Assembly (NCBI GenBank): GCA_030604195.1
Contig: JAUVWI010000020.1
Location: 1-49,497, forward strand
Direction of reading: 5' to 3'
Source of the DNA: Spirochaetales bacterium
Lineage (GTDB): Bacteria; Spirochaetota; Spirochaetia; SZUA-6; DRHE01
DNA: 49,497 bases
Part shown: in pieces, positions 1-8,786 of the stretch
Position numbering within the stretch: the stretch's first letter is position 1
How the letters are laid out: each line of letters opens with the position of its first letter
Position numbers and translations under genes: made by a program
The notes under the pieces: generated by a model
What the model was told of the DNA's origin: nothing
Database searches by the model: none
What the model saw: the letters and a program-made list of their open reading frames with translations, nothing else

Positions 1-296
1 TCCTTGGGAAGGGGAACATAGCGGTCTTTGGCGCCCTTTCCCCGATGGATATACAGCATCATCCGTTTACTGTCGATGTCGGATGTCTGTAAGTAAAGCG
101 CTTCCTGCAGCCTGAGTCCGCAGGCATAGACTGTGGAAAAATAGACGAAGTTGTGAAATGTTTTGACACAGGAGAATACTTTCCGGATAGTCTCTTTCGA
201 TGGGATTTCCGGCAGCCGTTCTTCTTTTTGTGCTTTAAGAATAGTTAGGAGTTTCCGGACCATCTGAGCATACCAATCATGTTTTTCTGTTTTCAT
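1..296 (-). CDS. Tyrosine recombinase / phage-type integrase, N-terminal part (runs off the window)
   Basis: Only the first 98 residues are in the window. The stretch CGLRLQEAL (residues 59-67) carries the first catalytic arginine (R62), and RGKGAKDRYVPLP (85-97) is the beta-hairpin with the catalytic lysine, so this is the catalytic domain of a tyrosine recombinase. The start is fixed by a GGAGG six bases before the ATG. The core-binding (SAM-like) domain normally found before the catalytic domain is almost absent: only about 30 residues precede it. It therefore resembles the short integrase-like genes that travel with IS91-type elements rather than a full XerC/D or phage integrase. That assignment is from memory of the family; the recombinase fold itself is clear. 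Confidence 0.8.
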   Translation of the reverse strand, partial: MKTEKHDWYAQMVRKLLTILKAQKEERLPEIPSKETIRKVFSCVKTFHNFVYFSTVYACGLRLQEALYLQTSDIDSKRMMLYIHRGKGAKDRYVPLPK

Positions 297-428
297 AGTT
301 TTCCTCCAATAAATTTGTGTGGAAAAACTATGCCAAATGAATTAAGATTTTTCTAACAGGAAATTCCGGCCGCAAAGCGTCTTACTTGAACATGACGCTG
401 GAGTTGACCGCGTAGGGGGCTACAAGAG

Positions 429-474
429 ATCGAGCCGTTCCCCTTTGAAAAAGGGTGGGTCTTCCTGGCTCGGT
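429..474. repeat. Strong nested hairpin upstream of the EEP-family gene
   Basis: Bases 429-436 (ATCGAGCC) pair with 467-474 (GGCTCGGT) with one G-T wobble. Inside, CCCTTT (441-446) pairs perfectly with AAAGGG (450-455) around a GAA loop. It sits 40 bases before the next gene's start in an otherwise gene-free strip after the recombinase. It could be an element end, an attC-like folded recombination site, or a terminator; no T-run follows, which argues against an ordinary terminator. Confidence 0.4.
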
Positions 475-513
475 GCGGCAACTCAGCTTAATGTTATATA
501 CTGTGAGGTGTGT

Positions 514-1602
514 ATGAAAATTAAAAAACTCACACTAACCACTATCTTGATAATCTTCATTTTATTTCTATCTATTTCGATTATTGTATTCTCTATAACA
601 TATCATCCACCTAAACTTAAAAAACTAGCAATTGTTGGAGCCGATACAGCTCCAATTCTTGAAGCTGCGCAACAGGTAAAAGTACTTTCCTGGAATGTTC
701 AATATATGGCAGGTAAAGAGTATGTATTCTGGTATGATGAGCCAGACAATAGTGGTCCTGATAGTGCGGTATCCAGGGAGAATATGGAGAAAACATTTAG
801 TGAAGTAGCAAGGGTTATACTGGATGAAGCTCCGGATGTGATATTGTTACAGGAAGTACATGATGGAGCAAAAAGAACCTTCTATGAGGATCAATTAAAA
901 CGGTTGCTTGAGTTTTTACCAAAAGAGTATTCATGTTATGCCCAGGCTTATTATTGGAAGGCAAAATTTGTTCCTCTTAAACAGATAATGGGCAGTGTGG
1001 GTATGAAACTGGTTGTCATTTCGAAATATAAAATAGACAATGCTAACCGTCATCAACTTGCTATCATGCCTAATAATATACTGGAAAGGCAGTTCCAGTT
1101 TAAACGTGCCATACTTGAGGTGCATCTTCCTGTAAAAGGTGGCAAGTCGCTCGTTTTGATGAATACCCATTTTGATGCATTTGCACAGGGAGATGATACA
1201 ATGCAAAAGCAGGTTGCTGAGGTTTATGCTCTTCTTAAATCCCTTACTATAAAGCAATATCCCTATGCTATTGCAGGTGATTTCAATCTTATTCCACCTG
1301 GCGCATATACTTTATATAATGAAAAGGAAAAAGGATATTTCAATCCTGATTCTGAAATAAAAGTTCTTTTTGAAAAGTACAACGCAATCCCTGAATTTGA
1401 AGACACACTGGGAGAGGAAAGAGAAAACTGGTTTACCCATTTTCCCAATAGAGTAGCTAAACTTGACAGGACTATCGATTATTTTTTTTATTCAGACAAC
1501 CTTGTATTGATAGATAAATATATGCGTCAGCATGATACCTTAAGGATCTCGGATCATCTTCCTGTAGTAGCTATTTTTCAATTACCTTTATTCGGACATT
1601 AA
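514..1602 (+). CDS. Membrane-anchored endonuclease/exonuclease/phosphatase (EEP)-fold protein
   Basis: A 362-residue protein of the metal-dependent EEP superfamily (DNase I, sphingomyelinase, inositol phosphatase fold). The signature blocks are all present in order: SWN (59-61), LLQEV (111-115, metal-binding Glu), NTHFD (217-221), AGDFN (254-258), DRTIDYFF (318-325) and SDHLP (346-350, catalytic Asp-His). Residues 6-29 form one hydrophobic segment, so the catalytic domain probably faces the periplasm or outside. I start it at the ATG at 514 because GAGGTG lies just upstream; the frame is open back to 445 but without a ribosome site. Substrate cannot be told from sequence: nuclease, phosphodiesterase and phospholipase activities all occur in the family. 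It stands alone between a recombinase and toxin-antitoxin debris. Confidence 0.82.
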   Translation: MKIKKLTLTTILIIFILFLSISIIVFSITYHPPKLKKLAIVGADTAPILEAAQQVKVLSWNVQYMAGKEYVFWYDEPDNSGPDSAVSRENMEKTFSEVARVILDEAPDVILLQEVHDGAKRTFYEDQLKRLLEFLPKEYSCYAQAYYWKAKFVPLKQIMGSVGMKLVVISKYKIDNANRHQLAIMPNNILERQFQFKRAILEVHLPVKGGKSLVLMNTHFDAFAQGDDTMQKQVAEVYALLKSLTIKQYPYAIAGDFNLIPPGAYTLYNEKEKGYFNPDSEIKVLFEKYNAIPEFEDTLGEERENWFTHFPNRVAKLDRTIDYFFYSDNLVLIDKYMRQHDTLRISDHLPVVAIFQLPLFGH

Positions 1603-1645
1603 TAATAGTCAGTGTGACCAATGCAAGCAGAAATTGCTAAAATGA

Positions 1646-1819
1646 TTGTATGCATATAACCAAGCTAATGCAGCCGAGGCAATAACAGAGTATCTTGCCC
1701 GTCATGCACCTGATAACATTACAGAGGCAATGAACAGCGTATGCGACAGCCTGAGCGAACAAGATACTGAGTTCGCAACTACTGCCGCGCAGCAGACCCT
1801 TGCACGCGAATCATGGTAG
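1646..1819 (+). pseudogene. Remnant of a MazE-like (ribbon-helix-helix type) antitoxin gene
   Basis: An open frame without a start codon gives EYLARHAPDNITEAMNSV (within residues 14-32) and ends LARESW, followed by TAG at 1817-1819. The EYLARH...ITEAMN...A.Q.L...W pattern is the C-terminal half of MazE-like antitoxins that precede MazF genes. The DNA-binding N-terminal half is missing: a stop at 1643 closes the frame and no ATG follows it. The 3' end overlaps the start of the MazF remnant, as in intact operons of this kind. The family match is by recognition of the pattern; the truncation is directly visible. Confidence 0.5.
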
Positions 1820-1890
1820 CAATCAGCCGCGGAGACATCTGGTGGGCTGACCTTATTCTATCAGGAATTGATATTGTTCTTGGAAGGTAG
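1813..1890 (+). pseudogene. Truncated MazF/PemK-type toxin gene
   Basis: The ATG at 1813 opens a 25-codon frame beginning MVAISRGDIWWADL, which is the characteristic first strand of MazF/PemK endoribonucleases. After the leucine the family resemblance stops abruptly and the frame ends at TAG 1888-1890, so about 90 residues of the toxin are lost. The start overlaps the end of the antitoxin remnant by 7 bases, the usual coupled arrangement. With the toxin reduced to one strand and the antitoxin lacking its DNA-binding half, this is a dead module. The helicase gene on the opposite strand ends 17 bases further on, so the deletion may have come with the arrival of neighbouring DNA. Confidence 0.6.
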
Positions 1891-1906
1891 AAAAGGAACC
1901 TGATCC

Positions 1907-4900
1907 TTAGAAAAGATCAAGCTGGGCGCTGCCATCATCCTCACGTTTCGCTTTATGCCATTTTTTCTTAACCCGTAAGACATCCCTGTTTCTGCCGAGT
2001 TCTTCCCAGGTATCTATGGCCTTCTGAAAATCTTTCATTCTTTCATAAATCCGGGCCATATTCGCCCTGTCCCCTATTTCCCTGTAACATCTCAAGGCAT
2101 CTTTATATTGTCGAGCTTCCCTGTAGTCCCTTCCCGCATCTTTAAGATCGCCGAAACGCTCATTCACTTCAGCTGCCCTGCTGAAGTCATCTTTCATTCT
2201 GCATATTTCCACCGCCTTCTCTACAGCCCTTTGTGAGGGACGATCTACTGCCAGTAGATGCTCCACAGCTTTCCGGTAATGCACAGAGCTTTCACAAAAG
2301 AGTTCAATGTTTTGATCGGTAATGGTAAGCATATCCAGATATTGTTCATATTCATCACTGTCGAAAAGGAAATTGTAGCAGGCCAATAGAGTGTTGTCCT
2401 GTTCCCTCTCTCCCCTCTGTTTAACCCTTTCAAAAAAGTTGACGGCCCTTTCCGGGATTCCGCCTGAAGACACGAGATAGCGAAGCGACTGTGCAATTAT
2501 ACAAATAGTATTGTAGTTTTTTACCGATAGGGCCAGATTGAAGATTGAATCGGGCACTTTTTTTTCAATATTATACCGGATTGGAATTGAAGACAGGAAT
2601 CCTTCAACTATGGGCTGGATTTCCTCTTTTTGCTTCTGCAAAGCAAACATACACAGACGGGCAATGACATCCACTTCCATAAAGTAATTGTCCATGTACC
2701 ACTCAATACTTATGTTGGCTGTAAGGCGTTTTAAAAGCTCTACAGAAATATTTAGGTCATCACCTCTCTGGTCCAGATAATCTATTGAATAATCTTCCAT
2801 GGAGTTATCCAGCATATATTCCAGGGCCTCTTCATCCCTGCACAGCCGGAGGAAAGCCTGGTAGATCCCTTCATGGTAATTGATTGCCTGCCAGCGAGCA
2901 AGGGCGCCGTTAAATGCCTCCTTTTCCATCATATCCTCGGCCTCATTGAACAATTTGTCAGCCCGGTCCTTGTTGTAACTGCTTCTAAAGCCTACATACA
3001 GCAGGAGTTCCGCAGTAACCCATGGCAATATTTCAGCCGTCCCGCTTTTTTCCATCTCTACAGCAGCTTTATAGTGCTCTCCCATATCGGAGTAACACTG
3101 AGCAACTCCGGCAATATTTCCCGTTTTGTTGAATTCCTTAATAGCCTGGTCAAAAATCCACAATTTAGAGTAAATGGGCGCGGATTTTTCGAATAAAGAA
3201 AGGGCGGAGTAACGCACTGCAGCTCTAAGAGCAGTCCGAGCCCCCTTATTATATTTTTCCGCCTCATCTGCAAGAACCTTTCTATTGGCTTCGGAGAGGT
3301 CAACAAAGCGCTTGAAGTATTCTATTGTTTTATAAACATCCGGTTGCTTTTCATACAACAGAGCGGCTGAATGGAAATCACCAAGCTGTGTATGGCATTT
3401 GAGAAGATTTTTAGTGTCTTTGAGTTTTTTATAGATGGGCGCCGCCTTTTTGAACTCCCCGGCGCGCAGGAAAAGATCAGCCGCCTGGTCCAGGGCATTA
3501 ATTTTTCTATAGCATAGCGCTCCTTTTGCGTAATCACGAGCCAGCTCAAAATGCTTTGCCGCTTCTTTGTACTCCTTCAAAGAGTAGTAGTAACCGGCTA
3601 TCTTTGTATGGTTTTCCGCTTTCAACCAGTTCTTCAATGCTTTATCGAAATTATTAAGCTTTTCCCATTCTTCAGCGGCATGGTTGTAATCCCCCTGCTG
3701 CTCATAGAGTTCTATGCGGCAAAAAAGGGCGCGCTTCTTATTGTTCAGCTTCTTCCACAATTTAAGGGCCCGGCTGTAATTTTCGTCCTTCTCAAAGTTT
3801 TCCGCCGCCAGGATAAAGTCCTTCTGTTTTTCAAAGAGCAGAGCTGCCCTGCCAAACTCTTTTTTCCCGGCCAGGACAAATGCCTGGGCCCTCTCCATAA
3901 GCTTTAAGTTTCCGGAATTGCGGTAACATTCCACCGCCGCAGGGTAATACTCTCTTTCAAAGAAGTAATCCCCCTGTCTCCGCCATTCTTCAGGAGTTGA
4001 GATTCTCTTCCACATACCGGCAAGAACCGCCTCATCCTCTGTCCGGTAAAGGCACTCACTAAGCTCTTCCAGACCCCAGATGTCTGATGGTGATTCTCCA
4101 TCGTAGATCATCAGGGTGTTCCTTGCCCTGGTTATTGCCACATAGAGCAGGCTCAGCTCATGCTTCAGGTGAGGATAATGTCCCCGGTCAAAAGCATAAC
4201 CGCTCTCTATCCGCCGCCATATATCCGCACTCTTTTTCCCATGGCAGAATTTCCACAGCAGCACAGTATCGAATTCCAGCCCCTTGGCCTGGTAAATTGT
4301 GAATATCAGCTCGGTGTGCAGGATTTTTTTAAGGCGCTCCTGTTCTTCTTCACCCCTGACCAGGATTATCCGGCCGGCGCCTGCAAGGCTGATCCGCTTT
4401 AATATTTCCTTTTCGCCAATATTATGGATAAGGAAAGGAGGTTTGCCGTTAAACTTCCAATCCTCCCGCAGTTCGGAACCGGAAAGACCTATAAGATGCT
4501 GTTTAAGATCCAGAAGGCCATTGGCCATCTTCACAATACTGCCCACACAGCGGAAATTCAGGTTGAGGTAGGAAACATCGGGAACTGTAACTCCCCGCTC
4601 ATAGAATTTAGCCTTGACCTCTTCCCAGCGGAAACCGCTTGGATTAATAATCTGCTTGGTATCTCCGGCAAAAAGAATATTGAAAAAGGGATCGGCCAAT
4701 TTCAAGATCAATGATAGCTGAATATCGGCAAAATCCTGAACTTCATCACAAACAACCAGGTTATACTTATATCTCTCATTTCCGGATTTAAGCATACCGA
4801 TAGCTTTCCGGCAGAGATCTATTTCATCCTCAAGCCCCATGTCTGAAAGCCGCTGCTGGTAGTACTCGGCGATTGAATAGATATCTTCCCTGCTGTAGAT

Positions 4901-6247
4901 AAAGTTGGGCGCCCGCTTTTTTCCCAGAGAATTGTACTCATTGAAGGTAAGCAGCGGTGTGGAAAAAAGGCCTGCCCTTTTATCTACTATTTTTAAGATT
5001 TCCTGAAGAACAAAAGCGGTTTCTGAGGAAACAGAGTCCGGCCCCAGGCTTAAAAGGAAATCGTCATAATCTTTAAACTTAGTCTTTTTATCCACAAGCC
5101 TTTCGATTTTCAGGATGAATTCGAATCTTTTAAGGCCCAGAAGATAATCCTTAAGCTCGAAAGCCTCTGACTGCTTTAACTCATTCTTCAGATAATCGGT
5201 AAGCAGCTTCGTATAGCGCCTCAAGCTGATAGCAGGTTTCGCTCCCTTTATTATGGAACGGATCTCTTCCCATACCAGCTCGCTGTCATATTTCCTGTAG
5301 AGCTTATGGTTGGAGAAAATATCATCAAACTCCTCCAATCCGGCAATGTGCTTTGAGAATTGGCCGTAAGACTCAAGGATCTCCTGCAGCAGTTCCTGAA
5401 AGGTGAAAAAATCAGGTTTGAGGCCGGGATGGGAGGGATGGCCGGAATCTTTCTGAAGCAGAGCGGCCATCTCTTTAGATTGTTGTACTACAGTTGGCGC
5501 TCCTCCGGCAGAGAATTCCAGGCCGGTGTTTTTTACCAACCCGTCATATATTCTTTCTGAAAATCGTTTCAGGAAGGGGCTGTAAGTGAGGAATAACCGC
5601 GGTTTTCCGGCAAACTCTCTTTTAAACAGGTAATAGAGCGCTATGGTAGTCTTGCCGCTGCCGGCAGTGCCCGAAAGCAGAATAGGGGGCTTGTTTTCCA
5701 ATATTCCTCTCTGCTTTGAAGTGAGAAAGAGGAATATTTCCAGATTTCCCGGATCTCCCTTGAGGAGCAGCCTCTGCCATTCCTCGTCGCTCAAAACGTG
5801 CCATTTCTGCGGCCCGCAGTCATCCACTACCCGCTCTTCAATGCTTTCCTGGCTGAAATAATCTTCATTCAGATCGTCCATATAGAGATCGGGATAATCC
5901 TTCTCACTTTCCGGCTCAAAGTTTAGAAAGGGTGCATTATGGGGCAGAATATTGGCTGCGTTATCGTTTATATGATCGTGGTCCGATATTCCCCAGACAT
6001 ATATGGCCGTTTCGCCGTGGTGCTTTCCCAGGGTAAATAGAATCCTGCGGCCGCGGGTCAGCCTGGCTTCAAAGATGACCTTACCGGATATTCCTTTAAG
6101 CTTTTTGACCCTGACCCCGGCATCCCAGATTCCATTTGCCAGAAAATCAAGCTTTTCGCGCAGGATAGTCCTCTCTTTATCGTGCAGCGAGAGAATATGA
6201 TTTTTCAAGTTCCCGTTTAACAGCAGCAGGTAATTATTATCAGCCAT
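1907..6247 (-). CDS. RelE-like domain / SF1 UvrD-type helicase / long TPR-like solenoid fusion
   Basis: A 1446-residue cytoplasmic protein in three parts. Residues about 20-95 resemble the RelE/ParE fold (VKKLKG...IFEARLTRGRRILF...VWGISDHDHI). Residues about 170-720 are an SF1 helicase: Q-like motif TSKQR (176), Walker A GTAGSGKT (193-200), Walker B CDEVQDF (500-506), motif III GDTKQ (528-532), YQAKGLEFD (652-660) and YVAITRARN (702-710). Residues about 755-1430 are tandem helical repeats of the F..AA..Y.K type, resembling TPR or clathrin-like solenoids. The layout recalls eukaryotic TRANK1-type proteins. ATP-driven nucleic-acid translocation is well supported; the RelE part and the biological role are inference. 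It is not in an operon, and the gene has no Shine-Dalgarno sequence. An ATG in another frame slightly upstream is closed by a stop. Confidence 0.85.
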   Translation of the reverse strand: MADNNYLLLLNGNLKNHILSLHDKERTILREKLDFLANGIWDAGVRVKKLKGISGKVIFEARLTRGRRILFTLGKHHGETAIYVWGISDHDHINDNAANILPHNAPFLNFEPESEKDYPDLYMDDLNEDYFSQESIEERVVDDCGPQKWHVLSDEEWQRLLLKGDPGNLEIFLFLTSKQRGILENKPPILLSGTAGSGKTTIALYYLFKREFAGKPRLFLTYSPFLKRFSERIYDGLVKNTGLEFSAGGAPTVVQQSKEMAALLQKDSGHPSHPGLKPDFFTFQELLQEILESYGQFSKHIAGLEEFDDIFSNHKLYRKYDSELVWEEIRSIIKGAKPAISLRRYTKLLTDYLKNELKQSEAFELKDYLLGLKRFEFILKIERLVDKKTKFKDYDDFLLSLGPDSVSSETAFVLQEILKIVDKRAGLFSTPLLTFNEYNSLGKKRAPNFIYSREDIYSIAEYYQQRLSDMGLEDEIDLCRKAIGMLKSGNERYKYNLVVCDEVQDFADIQLSLILKLADPFFNILFAGDTKQIINPSGFRWEEVKAKFYERGVTVPDVSYLNLNFRCVGSIVKMANGLLDLKQHLIGLSGSELREDWKFNGKPPFLIHNIGEKEILKRISLAGAGRIILVRGEEEQERLKKILHTELIFTIYQAKGLEFDTVLLWKFCHGKKSADIWRRIESGYAFDRGHYPHLKHELSLLYVAITRARNTLMIYDGESPSDIWGLEELSECLYRTEDEAVLAGMWKRISTPEEWRRQGDYFFEREYYPAAVECYRNSGNLKLMERAQAFVLAGKKEFGRAALLFEKQKDFILAAENFEKDENYSRALKLWKKLNNKKRALFCRIELYEQQGDYNHAAEEWEKLNNFDKALKNWLKAENHTKIAGYYYSLKEYKEAAKHFELARDYAKGALCYRKINALDQAADLFLRAGEFKKAAPIYKKLKDTKNLLKCHTQLGDFHSAALLYEKQPDVYKTIEYFKRFVDLSEANRKVLADEAEKYNKGARTALRAAVRYSALSLFEKSAPIYSKLWIFDQAIKEFNKTGNIAGVAQCYSDMGEHYKAAVEMEKSGTAEILPWVTAELLLYVGFRSSYNKDRADKLFNEAEDMMEKEAFNGALARWQAINYHEGIYQAFLRLCRDEEALEYMLDNSMEDYSIDYLDQRGDDLNISVELLKRLTANISIEWYMDNYFMEVDVIARLCMFALQKQKEEIQPIVEGFLSSIPIRYNIEKKVPDSIFNLALSVKNYNTICIIAQSLRYLVSSGGIPERAVNFFERVKQRGEREQDNTLLACYNFLFDSDEYEQYLDMLTITDQNIELFCESSVHYRKAVEHLLAVDRPSQRAVEKAVEICRMKDDFSRAAEVNERFGDLKDAGRDYREARQYKDALRCYREIGDRANMARIYERMKDFQKAIDTWEELGRNRDVLRVKKKWHKAKREDDGSAQLDLF

Positions 6248-6255
6248 GGAAACCG

Positions 6256-6284
6256 ATCATAGCAGATAAGGCGCTTATTTTAAA
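6256..6284 (-). promoter_or_regulatory. Candidate promoter of the helicase gene (leaderless arrangement)
   Basis: On the minus strand a TATGAT (6256-6261) lies 17 bases from TTTAAA (6279-6284). The ATG begins only 8 bases after the -10, so a transcript from here would start at or next to the start codon. That fits the missing ribosome-binding site. The -35 is weak, so this is tentative. Confidence 0.35.
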
Positions 6285-6358
6285 GGGTAATGATGCTGTG
6301 TGCAGTATCGAAAGCTGGTCTCCGTTTTAAGATTTACGAATAAATATGAAAATAATGT

Positions 6359-6387
6359 TTGCTTATTCTTTAAGAACAGATTAAGAT
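6359..6387 (+). promoter_or_regulatory. Candidate sigma-70-type promoter of the APC permease
   Basis: TTGCTT (6359-6364) and TAAGAT (6382-6387) are separated by 17 bases and point at the permease 33 bases downstream, whose ATG follows an AGGAGG. It is the best -35/-10 pair in the gap between the divergent helicase and permease genes. Confidence 0.4.
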
Positions 6388-6420
6388 GTTTTAAATAAAA
6401 TAATTTCAGGAGGTTCTAAA

Positions 6421-7773
6421 ATGGCTGAAGGTAGAAGAGAGCTTAAAAGACAGCTCGGCATACTTGATGTTACGGCAATAACAGCCGGAATTGTTATTGG
6501 CGCAGGTGTGTTCATAATTACAGGAATTGCCGCCAAATACGCCGGGTCCCTGACCTGGGTTTCCTATGCAATAGGTATAATTCCTGTGCTATTAGTTGGG
6601 TTGAGCACTATTTTTCTCAATCTTATGTACCCGGTAGAGGGTGGGGAGAGCTATGTTTACCCCACCAGGATTGTATCCAAGCCCCTGGGCTTTCTATCCG
6701 GCTGGGGCATGTGGCTGGCCCTTATCGGCCCCATAGCCATAACGGCCCAGGCATTTATTTCCTATGTTAATGCCCTTCCCGGTATTCCCTTCAAAGTAAC
6801 TGTTATGGCCGGAGCAGTGGTGGTAACAATAGTCTTTTTTATAATTAACTGGATGGGTATTAAAACGGTTTCCATTGTGCAGAATATTTTATTCATCTTC
6901 ATGGTCGCCGGTGTAGTTATTTATATTATACTGGGCATTCCCCATATTAAGGGCGCTAATATCACCATGGGATCACCAATGGGTTTTGCCGGCGTAATGA
7001 AAGCTGCCTCCCTGCTTATCTTTGCTTATGCGGGTCTTACCCTGGCTGCTGACCTTGGGGAAGAGGCAAAAGATCCGGCCAGGACCATAACCTGGGGAGT
7101 TATATTAGGCGCTATTATTCCCGCAGTGCTCTATGTGGGCTCAGCCTTTGTTTCCACCGCTGTTATGCCGTGGGACAAATTCGCCGCATCTGATGCCCCT
7201 TATGCAGCAGTTGCCTCAACATACATGGGCCCTATAGGGGTGGCTTTTATTGTCATAGTTGCCTGGGCAGCGATCCTTTCATCTCATAATGGCGAACAGG
7301 CAGTCGGCGCCAGGGTATTATTCGGTTTGACCAGGGATAAAATTTTCGGCGGCAAAATTGTCTCGATCAACAAGTTCGGTGTGCCCAGTTTTGCCTTAAT
7401 TGCCACGGTTGTTGTCACCCTTTTCCTTATAATAACAGGTTCAATACAACTGGTTGCCGAGATTATAGTGGCCATGTTCCTCTATAACTGGATTATCACC
7501 CATGTAGGCGTTATTATGGCGCCCAAGAAGTACCCGGAACTATACAAAAAATTGCCGGGGATGTACCAGAAAAAGTGGTTCATGATTTTCCCGGTTATCG
7601 GAATTCTGGTTTCCGCTTATCTTCTCTATCTCCAGGGATGGAAAGCCCTGTTATATGGAGCTATCTGGATGGCAGTTGGCCTGATTGCCTATTTTATCGG
7701 CTACTTGAAAAAGAAAGAAGAAGTTGACAAGCTGATGAGCGAGTGGCCCGGAGAAAGGTATTTCGACGAATAG
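6421..7773 (+). CDS. APC-superfamily amino acid permease
   Basis: A 450-residue polytopic inner-membrane protein, the usual length for the family. The N-terminus has the APC hallmark in the first membrane segment, ITAGIVIGAGVFIITG (about residues 20-35), where the unwound Gly-rich helix binds the substrate backbone. About twelve hydrophobic segments follow, and the C-terminus is charged (KKKEEVDKLMSEW). It should move an amino acid or polyamine by proton or sodium coupling or exchange; the substrate cannot be read from the sequence. AGGAGG sits 7 bases before the ATG. The gene is single, with its own promoter-like element and a good terminator. Confidence 0.9.
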   Translation: MAEGRRELKRQLGILDVTAITAGIVIGAGVFIITGIAAKYAGSLTWVSYAIGIIPVLLVGLSTIFLNLMYPVEGGESYVYPTRIVSKPLGFLSGWGMWLALIGPIAITAQAFISYVNALPGIPFKVTVMAGAVVVTIVFFIINWMGIKTVSIVQNILFIFMVAGVVIYIILGIPHIKGANITMGSPMGFAGVMKAASLLIFAYAGLTLAADLGEEAKDPARTITWGVILGAIIPAVLYVGSAFVSTAVMPWDKFAASDAPYAAVASTYMGPIGVAFIVIVAWAAILSSHNGEQAVGARVLFGLTRDKIFGGKIVSINKFGVPSFALIATVVVTLFLIITGSIQLVAEIIVAMFLYNWIITHVGVIMAPKKYPELYKKLPGMYQKKWFMIFPVIGILVSAYLLYLQGWKALLYGAIWMAVGLIAYFIGYLKKKEEVDKLMSEWPGERYFDE

Positions 7774-7790
7774 AGGATAGCTTTAAATAG

Positions 7791-7840
7791 AGCCTGCCGC
7801 TTCGCATGATCATACCGATATTCCGGGCGGCAGGCTTTTT
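7791..7840 (+). terminator. Rho-independent terminator after the APC permease
   Basis: AGCCTGCCGC (7791-7800) pairs perfectly with GCGGCAGGCT (7827-7836), and the stem runs into a TTTTT tract (7836-7840). The loop is long (26 bases), but the ten-base G+C-rich stem with the T-run directly after it is convincing. It closes the permease unit before the metallo-hydrolase gene. Confidence 0.8.
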
Positions 7841-7907
7841 AAATAAAAAAATAATCGTACTGACCAATTAGTCTTAAATATTTGCTATAAGAAAAGGGGC
7901 AAGTCAA

Positions 7908-8786
7908 ATGGATGGAAACAAATCCCTGGACAGTCTAAAGATTACAGTGCTCGCCGAAGACTCCGTAGCTTATGAGAGTCCCTACCTGGGCCAGCACGGT
8001 ATTTCGCTTCTATTAGAGGCAGAGCATAATCTGCGGGGGCAGAATATTTTAATGGATGTCGGGCAAAATCCACAGGCTTTGTTGAAAAATATGGAACTGA
8101 TGGGCGTCCCGCCGGCCATGATCGATATAATCGTGATTACCCACTGCCACTATGATCATACTCAAGGGTTAACTGAAATACTAAAGAGTATTGGACGGGA
8201 AAATATCCCGGTAATCGCTCATCCGGATATATTCCGTCTGAACTTCATCACAGATCCCATGCTCAGGCATGTGGGGGTTATGATGGAGGACGCAAGGGAA
8301 AAGCTCGAAGATGCCGGCGCTATTCTATACCTGACACGTTCACCATTGCAGCTGCTGCCGGGACTATCAACCACGGGTGAAGTTCCGCGGAACACTGATT
8401 TTGAAGAGGTCGGTATAGCTTTGCAGACTATAGAAAATGGATTGGTTAAAGAGGACACTATGCCCGACGATATCTCCCTGGCAGCCAATATTAAGAATAA
8501 GGGATTGTTCATTATAACCGGCTGCAGCCACGCAGGAATTGTGAATATCACCAAACATGCACAGACCCTTACCGGAATCCAAAAGATAGAGGGAATAGTC
8601 GGGGGCTTCCACCTTGTCGAAGCGTCGATTGAACGGATCAAAAAAACAACGGCCGCCCTGGCCGCGCTCAAAGTCCGGAATATTATGGCAGGACACTGCA
8701 CCGGGTTCAGGGCCCAGGCGGAACTGTACCAGACCTTTAAGGATAATTTTCAACCACTGCAAACAGGTAATATCTTCGAAATATAG
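7908..8786 (+). CDS. Metallo-beta-lactamase-fold hydrolase, COG1237 / RFA-P-synthase-like
   Basis: A 292-residue soluble MBL-fold protein. The metal motif is THCHYDHTQG (78-87), where the first residues read H-C-H-Y-D-H as in the COG1237 group related to archaeal dihydropterin ribofuranosyl-aminobenzene phosphate synthase. GCSHAG (205-210), GGFH (232-235) and AGHCTGFRA (261-269) supply the remaining ligands typical of that group. The true substrate of bacterial members is mostly unknown, so the archaeal name should not be taken as function. AAGGGG precedes the ATG. A CGGC-domain gene follows after a 204-base gap in which I see nothing definite. Confidence 0.8.
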   Translation: MDGNKSLDSLKITVLAEDSVAYESPYLGQHGISLLLEAEHNLRGQNILMDVGQNPQALLKNMELMGVPPAMIDIIVITHCHYDHTQGLTEILKSIGRENIPVIAHPDIFRLNFITDPMLRHVGVMMEDAREKLEDAGAILYLTRSPLQLLPGLSTTGEVPRNTDFEEVGIALQTIENGLVKEDTMPDDISLAANIKNKGLFIITGCSHAGIVNITKHAQTLTGIQKIEGIVGGFHLVEASIERIKKTTAALAALKVRNIMAGHCTGFRAQAELYQTFKDNFQPLQTGNIFEI

